Positions 7,101 through 12,865 of a stretch of DNA of 22,702 nt are shown piece after piece. Each line of letters starts with the position of its first letter. Position 1 is the stretch's first letter. The DNA comes from Baffinella frigidus (taxonomy: Eukaryota > Cryptophyceae > Cryptomonadales > Baffinellaceae). The stretch covers positions 1 to 22,702 of the forward strand of contig MU646470.1 of NCBI GenBank assembly GCA_026770585.1. Reading direction: 5' to 3'. The translations under genes were made by a program, and so were the position numbers. A model generated the notes under the pieces. That model worked only from the letters and a program-made list of their open reading frames with translations. It did no database searches and was not told the origin of the DNA.

Positions 7101-8801
7101 CGAGCGCGCTGGCGCATCAGTTGGACTCGGGCGTCAACCTTGACGAGGTCCAAACCCCAAACCCTAAACCCCGAACCCCGAACCCCGAACCCCCAAAACC
7201 ACACCCCAAACCCCAAACCCCAAACCCCAAACCCCCAAAACCAAAACCCAAAACCCACGCTCCAAACCCCCAAAACCCTAGACCCTAAAAATAAAAAATA
7301 AAAATAAAAAACAACGAAATAAAAACACCAAACTCCTAAAAATAATTCCTAAACCCTAAAACCCTAAAATCCTGAAATCTTAAAACCCTAAAACTGATCA
7401 AAACCCAGGACGAGCTGGAGGCGGAGCTGGAGGCGCTGGAGCAGGACCAACTCGACGAGGAATGGACGGGCAACCTCGAGACCGAGGCACCCCCCCCCCC
7501 ATCCGTCCCAACCTCATTTTAGGAACTACCCGAATCGAATGCGGATTTTCGGGTATGTTTTCGGGTATACGAATTTCGAGACCGAGGCGCCCCCCGCCCT
7601 CATCCGGAAACATGCTTAAGTCAAAAGAAAATGGCCTATCGAAGTCCTAATTAAATTTACTTAGGGCCCTAATTAACGTTCGTCCAACTCCTATGGACAA
7701 ATAGCAGCTGGAGGCGCTAAAGCAGGACCAACTCGACGAGGAATGGACGGGCAAACTCGAGTCCGAGGCACCCCCCCCCCCCGAATGCCCCGAACAGTCA
7801 AGCGAGTGTGCAGTAATTTTCGTAGGCAGGAAAGTCTCTCTATTTACCAACGTCTCTCTATCCACTAATACACGTCTTTCTCTCTATCAACACACTCATA
7901 GGCTAACGGCCTGAAAATGGGGTAGTTAAGCATACGGCATTGCCTAGGACCTCCTACCGTAGGCCGAGGGATCCTAGGACCAAAAAGTCTCGGCCTACGG
8001 TAGGAGGTCCTAGGCAATGCCGTATGCCTAACTACCCCATTTTCAGGCCGTTACCCTATTAACACGTATATCTCTTTCGCGCGCAGGCTGCGGCCATGAA
8101 CGTCAACCAACAAAACCACAAAACGCCAAACCCCACACATCAAACCCTCTCCCAAAGCCTCAAACCTAAACCCTGAAGCAGGCCCCAGCGATCAACTTCC
8201 CCTAGGCCCCGAATGGTGAAAAGCATGCGTGTAGTGATTTTCTTCGGCTGGAACGTCTCTCTTTTTACCAACGTCTCTATAAACACACTCTCTTAACACA
8301 CTCTCTTCCGCGTGCAGGCCCCAGCGATGAGCTTCCCCGAGGCACCCGAGGAGAAGCCCACGCTCATCCCCGCCGCCGCCGCCGGTGCCCCCTTCAACCC
8401 GCAACCTTGAACCTCGAACCCCGAACCCTGAACCCTGAATTATGAACCCTGGACCCTGGACCTGGGACCCTGGACCCTGGACCCTGGACCTGGGACCCTG
8501 GACCCTGAACCCTGAACCCTGAACCCTGGAAACTGGAAACTGGAAACTGGACCCTGGACCCTAAACCCCAAACCCTAAACCCCAAACCCTAAACCCCATG
8601 CCCTAAACCCTGAACCCTAAACCCTAAACCCCAAACCCCAAACCCCAAGCCCTAAACCCTAAACCCTAAACCCCAAACCCCAAACCCTAAACCCCAAACC
8701 CTAAACCCCAAACCCTACACCCCAAACCCTAAACCCTGAACCCAGCCATGACGGAAGAGGAGAGGGAGTTCGCGGAGCTGGAAGCCTGGGGCGCGAATTA
8801 A
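524..8801 (+). CDS. ESCRT-III subunit Snf7/CHMP4 (VPS32), nine exons
   Basis: Snf7/CHMP4 is the main filament-forming subunit of ESCRT-III, which works on the cytosolic face of membranes in endosomal sorting, abscission and membrane repair. Exons I place by GT-AG ends and phase: 524-622, 1947-2021, 3836-3922, 4949-5055, 5876-5939, 7097-7147, 7409-7504, 8318-8384, 8746-8801. They join in frame to 233 residues plus stop, close to the usual CHMP4 length. Family signs in order: MKLFGKAKP start and SAQDALQAL; KRTEFLELKVKAEIQEA (helix 1); NNKRAIACLKRKK (basic helix 2); QKNALENAAFNKEHV and VAMNALKQMNKE (helices 3-4); EKVDELNDEMQELMDDMNQ; DELEAELEALEQDQLDEEW; then a Pro/Ala linker and EFAELEAWGAN, like the CHMP4 helix that binds Bro1/ALIX. 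Helix 5 looks about six residues short, so a tiny exon between 5940 and 7096 may be missed. Several exons have partial copies nearby, so alternative exon use is possible. Exon identities are strong; some donors (GTCACC, GTCCCA, GTGCCC) are weak. Confidence 0.9.
892..1002 (+). mobile_element. Dispersed element family 5, copy 1
   Basis: This lies in CHMP4 intron 1. It opens with GCCTCAGTCTATTTGGGC and ends with GATTTGTACCGCACACCCAG, a short gap and GAGAATAGTCGGTTAA. The same block recurs at 4196-4394, 5083-5200, 5956-6020 (partial) and 6062-6170. It has no coding capacity and its termini are not obvious inverted repeats, so its class is unknown. Confidence 0.6.
1058..1105 (+). repeat. Short telomere-like heptamer tract (CCCTAAA)
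   Basis: A few copies of CCCTAAA/CCCAAAC in CHMP4 intron 1, C-rich on the sense strand. Confidence 0.85.
1203..1347. mobile_element. Foldback element family 7, decayed copy
   Basis: The outer arms AAACCGGATAGTTAGG and CCTAACTACCCGGTTT are inverted repeats, with inner palindromes of the GCCTACGGTAGGCC and CCTAGG kind. It resembles the much better preserved hairpin at 7904-8053. It lies inside CHMP4 intron 1. Confidence 0.6.
1430..1480 (-). repeat. Dispersed repeat family 8, fragment
   Basis: GCATACATGGCCGCGGTTCT and the following CTCTCTCCC resemble the reverse complement of a block around ACCAACACGGCCACCATGTA. Related copies lie near 9780-9840, 15660-15725, 22185-22225 and 22427-22480. They are non-coding and of unknown origin. 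Confidence 0.4.
1717..1811 (+). repeat. (CCCGAAA)n heptamer array in CHMP4 intron 1
   Basis: About 95 bases of a nearly uniform heptamer in which the T of CCCTAAA is replaced by G. A preceding A-rich leader, CAAAAAAAACGCCGCTGAAA, is echoed at about 1491-1510 before a smaller block of the same type. Confidence 0.9.
2027..2659. mobile_element. Foldback element family 1, 633 bp, in CHMP4 intron 2
   Basis: The left arm (about 2027-2129) and right arm (about 2570-2659) are inverted repeats. They begin CTTATCCGGGGAAACC and continue through TTACTACACAA to CTACCGAGCG. The left end lies five bases after the exon 2 boundary at 2021. The internal region has no significant ORF. A nested near-palindrome of about 25 bases lies at 2527-2551. 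The same arms form the compact hairpin at 5358-5499. Confidence 0.85.
2666..2826. mobile_element. MITE-like element family 2, 161 bp
   Basis: The terminal inverted repeats read CCACACAGAGGACTACGAAG (left) and CTTCGAAGACCGCTGTGTGG (right). The interior carries GTCCCTACGGGTTGCCTAC. A second copy of the same 161-bp length lies at 6690-6850. Degraded ends occur near 1400, 4030, 6390, 10120 and 16660. Confidence 0.8.
2983..3167. mobile_element. MITE-like element family 6, 185 bp
   Basis: The ends CTCGAGAATGCCAGAGGGGC and CTCTAGTATTCTCGAG are inverted repeats. A copy of equal length (185 bp) lies at 4412-4596 in the opposite orientation: internal GTAAACATTTGTACCAG and CATTCCAACCTCGTG match on opposite strands. 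Confidence 0.75.
3222..3261 (-). repeat. Telomere-like tract, G-rich on sense strand
   Basis: TTCAGGG/TTTAGGG heptamers in CHMP4 intron 2. This is one of the few places where the G-rich strand is in the sense direction; it does not abut an exon. Confidence 0.8.
3404..3520. mobile_element. Family 1 foldback, short diverged copy
   Basis: ATTTTTCTTTCATTTGATGG on the left mirrors AATCAAATGAAAGAAAAATA on the right, around the shared ACTACACAA motif. It lies inside CHMP4 intron 2. Confidence 0.75.
3572..3640 (+). repeat. Telomere-like tract plus AT-rich (AATAAATAAT) run
   Basis: A short CCCTAAA stretch passes into AATAAT repeats, just before the acceptor-like GTGCAG at 3648. Confidence 0.7.
3663..3834 (+). 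repeat. Telomere-like heptamer block before CHMP4 exon 3
   Basis: About 170 bases of CCCTAAA, CCCCAAA and CCCGAAA run directly into CCCCAG at 3831-3835, the exon 3 acceptor. The block is bracketed by direct copies of the exon start: CAGGCGAAGAACAAC on its left and CAGGCAAAGAACAAC on its right. Confidence 0.92.
3931..4053 (-). mobile_element. Family 2 element, truncated copy
   Basis: It ends in ATCCCTTCGTAGCCCGCTGTGTGG, matching one terminus of the 161-bp elements, and carries the interior motif GGCAACCCGTAGGGACA. The other terminus is missing. It sits between CHMP4 exon 3 and a copied piece of that exon. Confidence 0.65.
4061..4106 (+). repeat. Partial duplicate of CHMP4 exon 3
   Basis: These 46 bases match exon 3 at 3873-3918 with one mismatch (GATCATC for GATGATC), then diverge at the exon end. 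The copy lacks an acceptor and a donor, so it is probably not spliced in. Near identity points to a recent duplication. Confidence 0.9.
4113..4170 (-). repeat. Telomere-like tract (TTGAGGG), G-rich on sense strand
   Basis: About five TTGAGGG units followed by TTTAGGG and GTGTAGGG, inside CHMP4 intron 3. Confidence 0.85.
4196..4394 (+). mobile_element. Family 5 element, copy 2 (expanded)
   Basis: It starts GCCTCGGTCTATTTGGGCTC and ends with TTTGTACCGCAAACCC and AGAATGGTCGGTCAA. It is longer than copy 1 because of inserted sequence near 4230-4310. Confidence 0.55.
4412..4596. mobile_element. Family 6 element, inverted copy, 185 bp
   Basis: CTCGAGAATGCTACAGGATC on the left and GGCCCCTCTAGCATTCTCG on the right form terminal inverted repeats. 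Same length as 2983-3167, opposite orientation. Confidence 0.75.
4626..4948 (+). repeat. Tandem partial copies of CHMP4 exon 4 with intron flank
   Basis: Two truncated copies of exon 4 precede the full exon at 4949. Copy 1 (4626-4649) keeps 24 bases and copy 2 (4765-4821) keeps 57; each follows a GGGCAG acceptor. Between copies a shared intronic segment begins TTGATTATCACCAGGGTAAA, continues with GCGCGAAACGTTGCGTTTG and ends ACCTGGCGTGGCGGGCAG. The arrangement looks like serial duplication of intron plus exon edge. Confidence 0.9.
5083..5200 (+). mobile_element. Family 5 element, copy 3
   Basis: GCCTCGGTCTATTTGGGC at the left and GACGGGTTTGTACCG, then GAGAATAGTTGGTTAA, at the right. It lies just inside CHMP4 intron 4 and immediately precedes another exon 4 fragment. 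Confidence 0.6.
5203..5263 (+). repeat. Partial copy of the 3' half of CHMP4 exon 4
   Basis: It begins AAGGAGCACGTCGGCGCCCA, repeats the second half of exon 4 with small changes, and ends GAAAT followed by GTATGT. That donor is closer to consensus than the GTACGC after the full exon, and TTAATAAG just upstream could act as an acceptor. An alternative exon is possible. A smaller related fragment (ATGAACGCCCTC) lies at about 5560-5590. Confidence 0.75.
5358..5499. mobile_element. Family 1 hairpin, 142 bp, almost perfect
   Basis: Arms 5358-5415 and 5444-5499 are nearly perfect inverted repeats starting TTTATCCGGGGAAACCTATT, around a short AT-rich loop. There is no coding capacity. The high arm identity suggests recent activity or selection for the hairpin. 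Confidence 0.88.
5592..5741 (+). repeat. Telomere-like tract (CCCCTAA-rich) in CHMP4 intron 4
   Basis: CCCTAAA followed by CCCCTAA/CCCCAAC variants, running into TCGATAG, which precedes a copy of the start of exon 5. Confidence 0.85.
5742..5762 (+). repeat. Partial copy of the start of CHMP4 exon 5
   Basis: AACCCCTCGATAG, then CATGCCGGAGAAGGT here, is repeated at 5864-5890 as AACCCCTCGATAG, then CACTCCGGAGAAGGT at the true exon 5. The match covers the acceptor and about 15 exon bases. Between the two lies a truncated family 4 element. Confidence 0.8.
5783..5848. mobile_element. Family 4 element, left part only
   Basis: TATCCCTTAAGTGGCGAGTA and the ACGCCCTACCGTAGGGCCCT palindrome match the element at 8887-8991. 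The right terminus is absent. Confidence 0.6.
5956..6170 (+). mobile_element. Family 5 elements, copies 4 (partial) and 5
   Basis: A right-end fragment at 5956-6020 (GACGGGTTTGTACCGCACAC, GGAATAGTC) is followed by a fuller copy at 6062-6170 that starts CTCGGTCTATTTGGGC and ends AAGAATAGTCG. They lie in CHMP4 intron 5. A copy of the exon 5 end, AGCATGAACCAGGTG, follows at 6174. Confidence 0.55.
6690..6850. mobile_element. MITE-like element family 2, second 161-bp copy
   Basis: Termini CCATACAGCGGGTAACGAAG and CTTCGAACTCCGCTGTGTGG are inverted repeats. Length and interior (GAGAGCCCGAG, GTCCCTACGGGTTGCCTACC) match 2666-2826. Confidence 0.82.
6912..7072. mobile_element. AT-rich foldback element
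   Basis: TCTCATAT and ACTTATAATTTATAAACTG on the left mirror CAGTTTACAAATTATAAGT and ATATGAGA on the right. An inner GTGTAGTAATTTTGATTGAA resembles the family 1 core. It lies upstream of CHMP4 exon 6. Confidence 0.7.
7148..7408 (+). repeat. CHMP4 intron 6, built of telomere-like heptamers
   Basis: The 261-bp intron starts GTCCAAACCCCAAACCCT and ends AAAACCCAG. Nearly all of it is CCCTAAA/CCCCAAA/CCCCGAA units plus an A-rich stretch around 7288-7350. Its ends join exon 6 (..VNLDE) and exon 7 (DELEAEL..) in phase 0, as expected for CHMP4. Confidence 0.92.
7565..7790 (+). repeat. Two partial copies of CHMP4 exon 7
   Basis: A short copy at about 7567-7600 (TCGAGACCGAGGCGCCCCCC) and a longer one at 7709-7790 repeat exon 7 from CTGGAGGCGCT to GAGTCCGAGGCACCC. 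The longer copy follows an AGCAG acceptor and could be an alternative last part of the exon. Both lie in intron 7. Confidence 0.8.
7904..8053. mobile_element. Foldback hairpin family 7, 65-bp arms with one mismatch
   Basis: Arms 7904-7968 and 7989-8053 are inverted repeats differing at one position (AGTTAAGCAT against AGTTAGGCAT). They begin TAACGGCCTGAAAATGGGGT and enclose a 20-bp loop. The transcript would fold into a long hairpin. There is no ORF and no clear target duplication. Confidence 0.92.
8087..8215 (+). repeat. Two partial copies of the start of CHMP4 exon 8
   Basis: GCGCAG followed by GCTGCGGCCATGAACG at 8087, and AAGCAG followed by GCCCCAGCGATCAACTTCCCC at about 8181, both resemble the true exon 8 start at 8318 (GTGCAG, GCCCCAGCGATGAGCTTCCC). 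The second runs into an in-frame TAG. Heptamer-like sequence lies between them. Confidence 0.7.
8385..8745 (+). repeat. CHMP4 intron 8, built of telomere-like heptamers
   Basis: A 361-bp intron, GTGCCCCC to ACCCAG. It passes through CCCTGAA, then a CCCTGGA-dominated block (8445-8570), then CCCTAAA/CCCCAAA up to the acceptor. It splits an Ala codon (G|CC) between the Pro/Ala linker and the final helix. Confidence 0.9.
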
Positions 8802-8886
8802 CTTAAGTTGAGAATCAACTTAAGTTGCCTTCCTAGCGTGCGACGGGCCCGCCTTAGGAGACCCGGTAGGCCCTCCTCGGGGGCGA

Positions 8887-8991
8887 TATCCCGTAAGTGC
8901 CCAGTAGGCTCATACGCCCTACGGTAGGGCCCTAGGACCTGCCTAGGACCTCTAGGCCCTCAAATTTGTGGGCATGGCCACTTATGGGATA
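8887..8991. mobile_element. MITE-like element family 4, 105 bp
   Basis: Terminal inverted repeats TATCCCGTAAGTG and CACTTATGGGATA flank ACGCCCTACGGTAGGGCCCT. A related copy is at 15889-15990 and a half copy at 5783. The right end touches a family 3 terminus. Confidence 0.78.
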
Positions 8992-9175
8992 GGGGTACCT
9001 CGCTTGTAAGAAACTCCCCCCCTTGGGGCCCTACAGTAGGCCTATGCCTAGGGCCCTATGGTGGTCCTAGGGGGGGAGGCGCTTTCGTATGAGACAGGAC
9101 CATACAGTAGGGCTATGGCTAGGGCCCTATGCTGGTCCTAGGAGGGGGGGGGGTCTTATGAGCGAGGTACCCCTG
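8992..9175. mobile_element. MITE-like element family 3, expanded copy
   Basis: Left end GGGGTACCTCGCTTGTAAGA and right end TCTTATGAGCGAGGTACCCC are inverted repeats. The interior has two rounds of GGCCTATGCCTAGGGCCCTA-type palindrome. Confidence 0.75.
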
Positions 9176-9779
9176 TAAGCTCGCCTCGGGATCTACACGG
9201 CGCGTGTTGTAGGCCTACTGTAGGATGCGAGGAGGGTGCGCCTCCTGATGAGCGAGGAACCCTGTGTTTGGCGTTGTAGGTCCTGGTCAACTTCGGGAGG
9301 GTGTGTGGTTGAGACCCAAAGATACCCCCATTAGTCAACCACCGAGGCTCGTCACCTGTCCGACCGAGGCTCACAGTGGTGGCCGATGGGTGAATAAACG
9401 CTTCTTGTTTTCTCGTTTGGGGTGAGGAGGTTGGAGGAGCGGGGAACGTAGGAGGGTCGGGGAACGTAGGAGGGTCGGAGGAGGTGTCTGCCGCGATCCT
9501 CTGTACAGGGGGGCTTGATGTGATCCGAAAGGAAGCATGGCCTTTCTGCAGAACCAGTTCCGGTGTCCGCCTATGTTGGGAGCTCGAACAACCTCAAGGA
9601 CCTAACGGGGAAATTGCGTTTATTGCGGATCGAAACCAACATGGCCACCATGTATTCCCTTCCGGGAAGGCCTTGTGAGATCAGGACCTACTGGGGTACC
9701 TCGCTCATAAGGAGCAGCGCCTCCCTCAGATGTTTGACACCATCTCAGCGGTAGAGACCACACACGCATTAGAGAAAGA

Positions 9780-9840
9780 CCTTTGTTACTACCAGCACGG
9801 CGGCCGTGTATGCACCCCCACCGAGGCTGTGTCAGGCCTC
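9780..9840 (+). repeat. Dispersed repeat family 8
   Basis: TTACTACCAGCACGGCGGCC, then GTGTATGCACCCCCACCGAG. The same block recurs inverted at about 15660-15725 and in part near the right end. An older version may lie at 9620-9660. Confidence 0.6.
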
Positions 9841-9885
9841 ACTGCTTGCCACCTCTTAAGTGATGGTCCTTTCACACGCCCCTAC

Positions 9886-10000
9886 AGGGGTACCTCGCTC
9901 ACAAGAAAACGCACCCCCCCTAGGACCACCACAGAGCCCTAGGCATAGCCCTACCGTAGGGTCCTAGGGAAGGAGCACTTTCTTATGAGCAAGGTACCCC
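9886..10000. mobile_element. MITE-like element family 3
   Basis: GGGGTACCTCGCTCACAAGA and TCTTATGAGCAAGGTACCCC are terminal inverted repeats around CCTAGGACCACC and CCCTACCGTAGGGTCCTAGG. TTCACAC occurs at 9871 and 10001, but the left copy lies about ten bases outside the repeat, so a target duplication is uncertain. Confidence 0.8.
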
Positions 10001-10291
10001 TTCACACAGTGGACTACGGACCTTTCATCAAAAGTCAACTTACCCTGTGGGTAGTTGACTTAAAAGATTTTCTAATGTAAACTTGGTCACGTTACCGCTA
10101 AATCTAGGGGTCCCGAAACCTTCGAAGCCCACCGTGTGGGCAGGGGCTTGCACGGGCGACAAATTTCTAGTTCCGATGTCATCTCCACAAAAGTATTAAT
10201 TAATTGCTTTTGGTGCAACGAAATTTACTACACAAACGCTCTACATGGAGATTAGATGGGAGCGACGCGCCTCCTCAGATCTAGCTGTCTT

Positions 10292-11819
10292 TCACACGAA
10301 CCGAGACCCCCCCGGCAAGAGGTCCATAATCATCCGCACCACCCCCGCCTCTAGCGCCAGCACCGGCGACCTTTTCCCTACCCGCGGATGCTGCCCCAGC
10401 GCGAACGCCATCGCCCGCTGCGTATCCCCCACCCAGCCCCCACACCACGCCACGGAGGCGATCCCTCTTCCTACCTTGGTGTAGGAGGTGGAGTTAGAAT
10501 CCGTCCGGAAAATGCTCGTATGCGCGGCCGACACGGGGTACAGTAAGTGGCACAATGCGTAGCACGTGCGGCACTGACGCCGATTGTTTGGCAACAAATT
10601 ATCAATCTCTCTACCTTGGTGATGCGCAGGAGCGCTCCGGTCGACGCGTCCCACACGATGCAGGTGCCGTCGATGCTGCCCGAGGCGAGCTTGCGCCCGT
10701 CGGCCTGGTTTAGGGTTTAGGGTTCAGGGTTTAGGGTTTAGGGTTTAGGGTTTAGGGTTTAGGGTTTGGGGTTTCGTTTTTAGGGTTTCGTTTTTAAGGT
10801 TTCGGGTTTCGGGTTTCGGGTTTCGGGTTTCGGGTTTCGGGTTTCGGGTTTCGTTTTTACAGTTTCGGGTTTCGGATTTCGGGTTTCGGGTTTAAGGTTT
10901 AGGGTTTGGGGTTTGGGGTTTCGAGTTTCGGGTTTCGGGTTTCGGATTTCGGGTTTCGGGTTTCGACCGACCACGCGGCGCAGGTAGCTTTCGACACGTG
11001 ACCGACCATCTTCATCCGCAGCGCTCCCGTCTCTGAATCGACCACGAGCACGTCGTCGTGTGCGTCGGGGGCACTGGCCGTTGCGATCATCCTTCCGTCA
11101 GGAGAAAACACTGCAAAATGGCGCCCCTCGAAGATCCTTCTCCTCGCACCGCTGTCGACGTCCCACAAAGTGATCAGGGTGTTTCCCGTGGTCGAGGCAA
11201 GCCTGTGATTCATGGTAGGCGAAAAGTACACCATGGTCGCGTAGCCTGTGTAAGCTTGTGGCATTGTCTGGAGCAAAGCCCCCGTGGCCGAGTCCCATAC
11301 GCGAATTGACTCGTCGTCACTCCCGCTCGCCAACCACGCCCCATCCGAAGAGAATGACAACGAGTGGACTGCATCGGAATCTCCCTGCATGCGATGCTGT
11401 GCCTTCCCTGTCATGGTCTGAGCGTCCCACAGGATCACCGTGCTGTCGTTGCCTCCGGTGGCGAGCCTTTGTCCGCACGGCGAGAACGCCACAGCATTCA
11501 ATCCCACCGCGTGTGCTTTGAATGGGCATTTTGCATCCAGCTTCTTGCTGCGGCCGCATTTGGTCACGTCGCAGGTGCATGCTCCTTCTCCGTCGTGCCT
11601 GGCTCCGGCCATCCACTGAACCCCGCTCGCGGTGTCCCAAAGCTTCCAGCACTCCTCTGACTCACACACGCTCGCCACGAACCTGCCTGACATCGCTACA
11701 CGCGTGTGCAAATGCCACTCACCCGCTACAGCGTGAGCCTGCACTGACCACTTCACTTGCCCGGTCACCTCATCCACCAGCATCACCCGCCCACCGTCAA
11801 GACCGAGAGCCAGCATCAT
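10292..11819 (-). CDS. WD40-repeat protein, gene 1, three exons
   Basis: Exons on the minus strand are 11819-10968, 10704-10615 and 10474-10292, giving 374 residues and a TGA. I count seven WD-type blades, enough for one propeller: VMLVDEVTG, CWKLWDTASG, VILWDAQT, IRVWDSATGALL, ITLWDVDSG, VLVVDSETGALR and CIVWDASTGALL. A Cys-rich insert (GACTCDVTKCG) lies between blades 2 and 3. The tail shares DTQ.AMAFA.GQHPR and LE.GVVRMI.D with gene 2. I start at 11819 because ATG is conserved there in this gene, in gene 2 and in the broken copy at 12976; the frame is open upstream without another ATG in the part read. Intron 1 (10705-10967) is all telomere-like repeats; intron 2 (10475-10614) has an 11-bp direct repeat at its ends and a TTCTAAC branch-site match. 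Function is unknown; such propellers usually act as protein scaffolds. Confidence 0.85.
10475..10614 (-). other. WD40 gene 1 intron 2, flanked by an 11-bp direct repeat
   Basis: CTACCTTGGTG occurs on the plus strand at 10471-10481 and 10611-10621, spanning both splice sites (sense CACCAAG|GTAG at each end). The interior is ordinary sequence with TTCTAAC about 20 bases before the acceptor. Gene 2 has no intron here. Confidence 0.85.
10705..10967 (-). repeat. WD40 gene 1 intron 1, entirely telomere-like heptamers
   Basis: In the sense direction the 263-bp intron reads GTCGAAACCCGAAACCCG to CCCTAAACCAG. Apart from a few bases at each end it is CCCGAAA and CCCTAAA heptamers with rare variants. 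Removing it joins TGG TCG to GCC GAC GGG, giving WSADGRKLASG, which aligns with SFSPDGSKLAS of the intronless gene 2. Confidence 0.95.
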
Positions 11820-12172
11820 TCCCCAACAGCACAAGGTTCTCTCCAGTCGCGCGTTCAAATGCCTCTCGCGTTCGCGGTCAATTGCCCCATCGATTCGGAG
11901 CTGGCGATTCCCCAGGTCAGATCTCTCAACCGAATTTGATTGCACCAGCTTGTCACTCAGGCCACGGTCCCAGCGTTTGGGGGCGGCGAACAGCCCCCGC
12001 TCGAAGGCCCGTCAGCATCACCTCGGTGTTGCAGGCGGGTAGATAACGCCCCCTGACGCTGATCCCGGGGTTTTGAGGGCCGCCCTGTGCCCGAGAAGAT
12101 CCCCCCCGGTTTCTTTCTCCAGTTTCCATCAAGTACTTGGGCTTGCAACACCCCTCGGAGCACCCCTCGGTC
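11820..12172. other. Upstream region of WD40 gene 1
   Basis: Head-to-head spacer between WD40 gene 1 and a broken WD40 5' end on the plus strand. An ORF in frame with gene 1 extends to at least 11945 but shows only GTG, not ATG. It may be 5' UTR or an uncertain N-terminal extension (RERERHLNARLERTL). Confidence 0.4.
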
Positions 12173-12260
12173 CCGCACAGTATCCCTCACTGCTTCCCCG
12201 GTGCCTTGTCCAAGACTAGAGAGAGACTTGTGTGCTGGAAAGGATGGTTGGTGGTGACGG
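12173..12260 (+). pseudogene. Degraded 5' end of a WD40 gene (copy 4)
   Basis: CCCGCACAGTATCCCTCAC, AAGACTAGAGAGAGACTTGT and AGGATGGTTGGTGGTGACGG follow, with changes, the upstream and start region of WD40 gene 2 (CACACAGTACCCTC, AAGACTGGAAAGAGCCTTGT, AGGATGCTGGCTGTAGGTGG). The match stops near 12260. Just after it, 12268-12284 is identical over 17 bases to the reverse complement of 18344-18360, upstream of gene 2. Confidence 0.6.
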
Positions 12261-12865
12261 AAAAACTGCAGCCAGAAAGGTACCTTTACGGAGGGTGGAG
12301 AAGCACAAACAGGTTATTTAGCAGAAAATCCAAAAATGGCTCCAATGTCACGAACTATGATGTCTCCAACTCTTCTGCCCCAGCTTACTTCAAAAAACTT
12401 TCTCTCGCAAAGTTGTAGGCCTTGAAAATTTGAGCATCTTTGTTGGAACAAGGTTTTGGCGAGGAGGGGGGAAAGAGTGTGCAAAACCAGATGCGGTGGT
12501 TTTGGGGGAGTCATATTTTGAGTATGTTTTCGGGCCTCTGATGCCCCAGATTCATGAAGCGGGTTGGAAGAGGACCTCTTGAGGATTCCAGAACCATCGA
12601 GAAAAGTGAAATGAGCCCAGGGGATCGAAAGTTACACCCAATCGAGCGCCCGACGGGCCCGCCTCGGGACCAGGAAACGCCGCGAACCCTCGTTTTGAGG
12701 GCCGTCTACCTTTCGTACCACAAATGTGAAAACACGTTTGTGAGGGAACTTTCAATTCTGTTTCACAAATGTGGTCTCGGATTTTTGGTACGGAAGGTGG
12801 ACGATCATGTCCCTGGGTAAACTAGGTAAAAGCCCTGCTTCTCCACCCTCCCTTTACGAGGCGAA
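12261..12865. other. Unassigned spacer with one foldback
   Basis: No gene recognised. A loose inverted repeat spans about 12702-12804: GTCTACCTTTCGTACCACAA on the left and TTGGTACGGAAGGTGGAC on the right, around TTTCACAAATGTGG. Confidence 0.45.

Larger units (their letters stand above)
8802..10291. other. Gene-poor region between CHMP4 and the first WD40 gene
   Basis: No convincing gene. It starts with a palindromic AACTTAAGTTGAGAATCAAC, then family 4 and family 3 elements, family 8 repeats and many CCTACGGTAGGGCCCTAGG-type palindromes. CHMP4 and WD40 gene 1 converge here, so both 3' UTRs should lie in it. Confidence 0.6.

Noticed and set aside
9484-9754. Possible exon with SAYVGSSNNLKDLTGKLRL
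   Set aside because: It looks protein-like, but the frame is short, has no clear splice partners, and its end (ACCAACATGGCCACCATGTA) belongs to a dispersed repeat.
11522-12046. 174-residue plus-strand ORF, and 222-residue plus-strand ORFs at 16953-17621 and 17671-18339
   Set aside because: They are antisense to the WD40 genes, whose minus-strand frames carry the clear family motifs.
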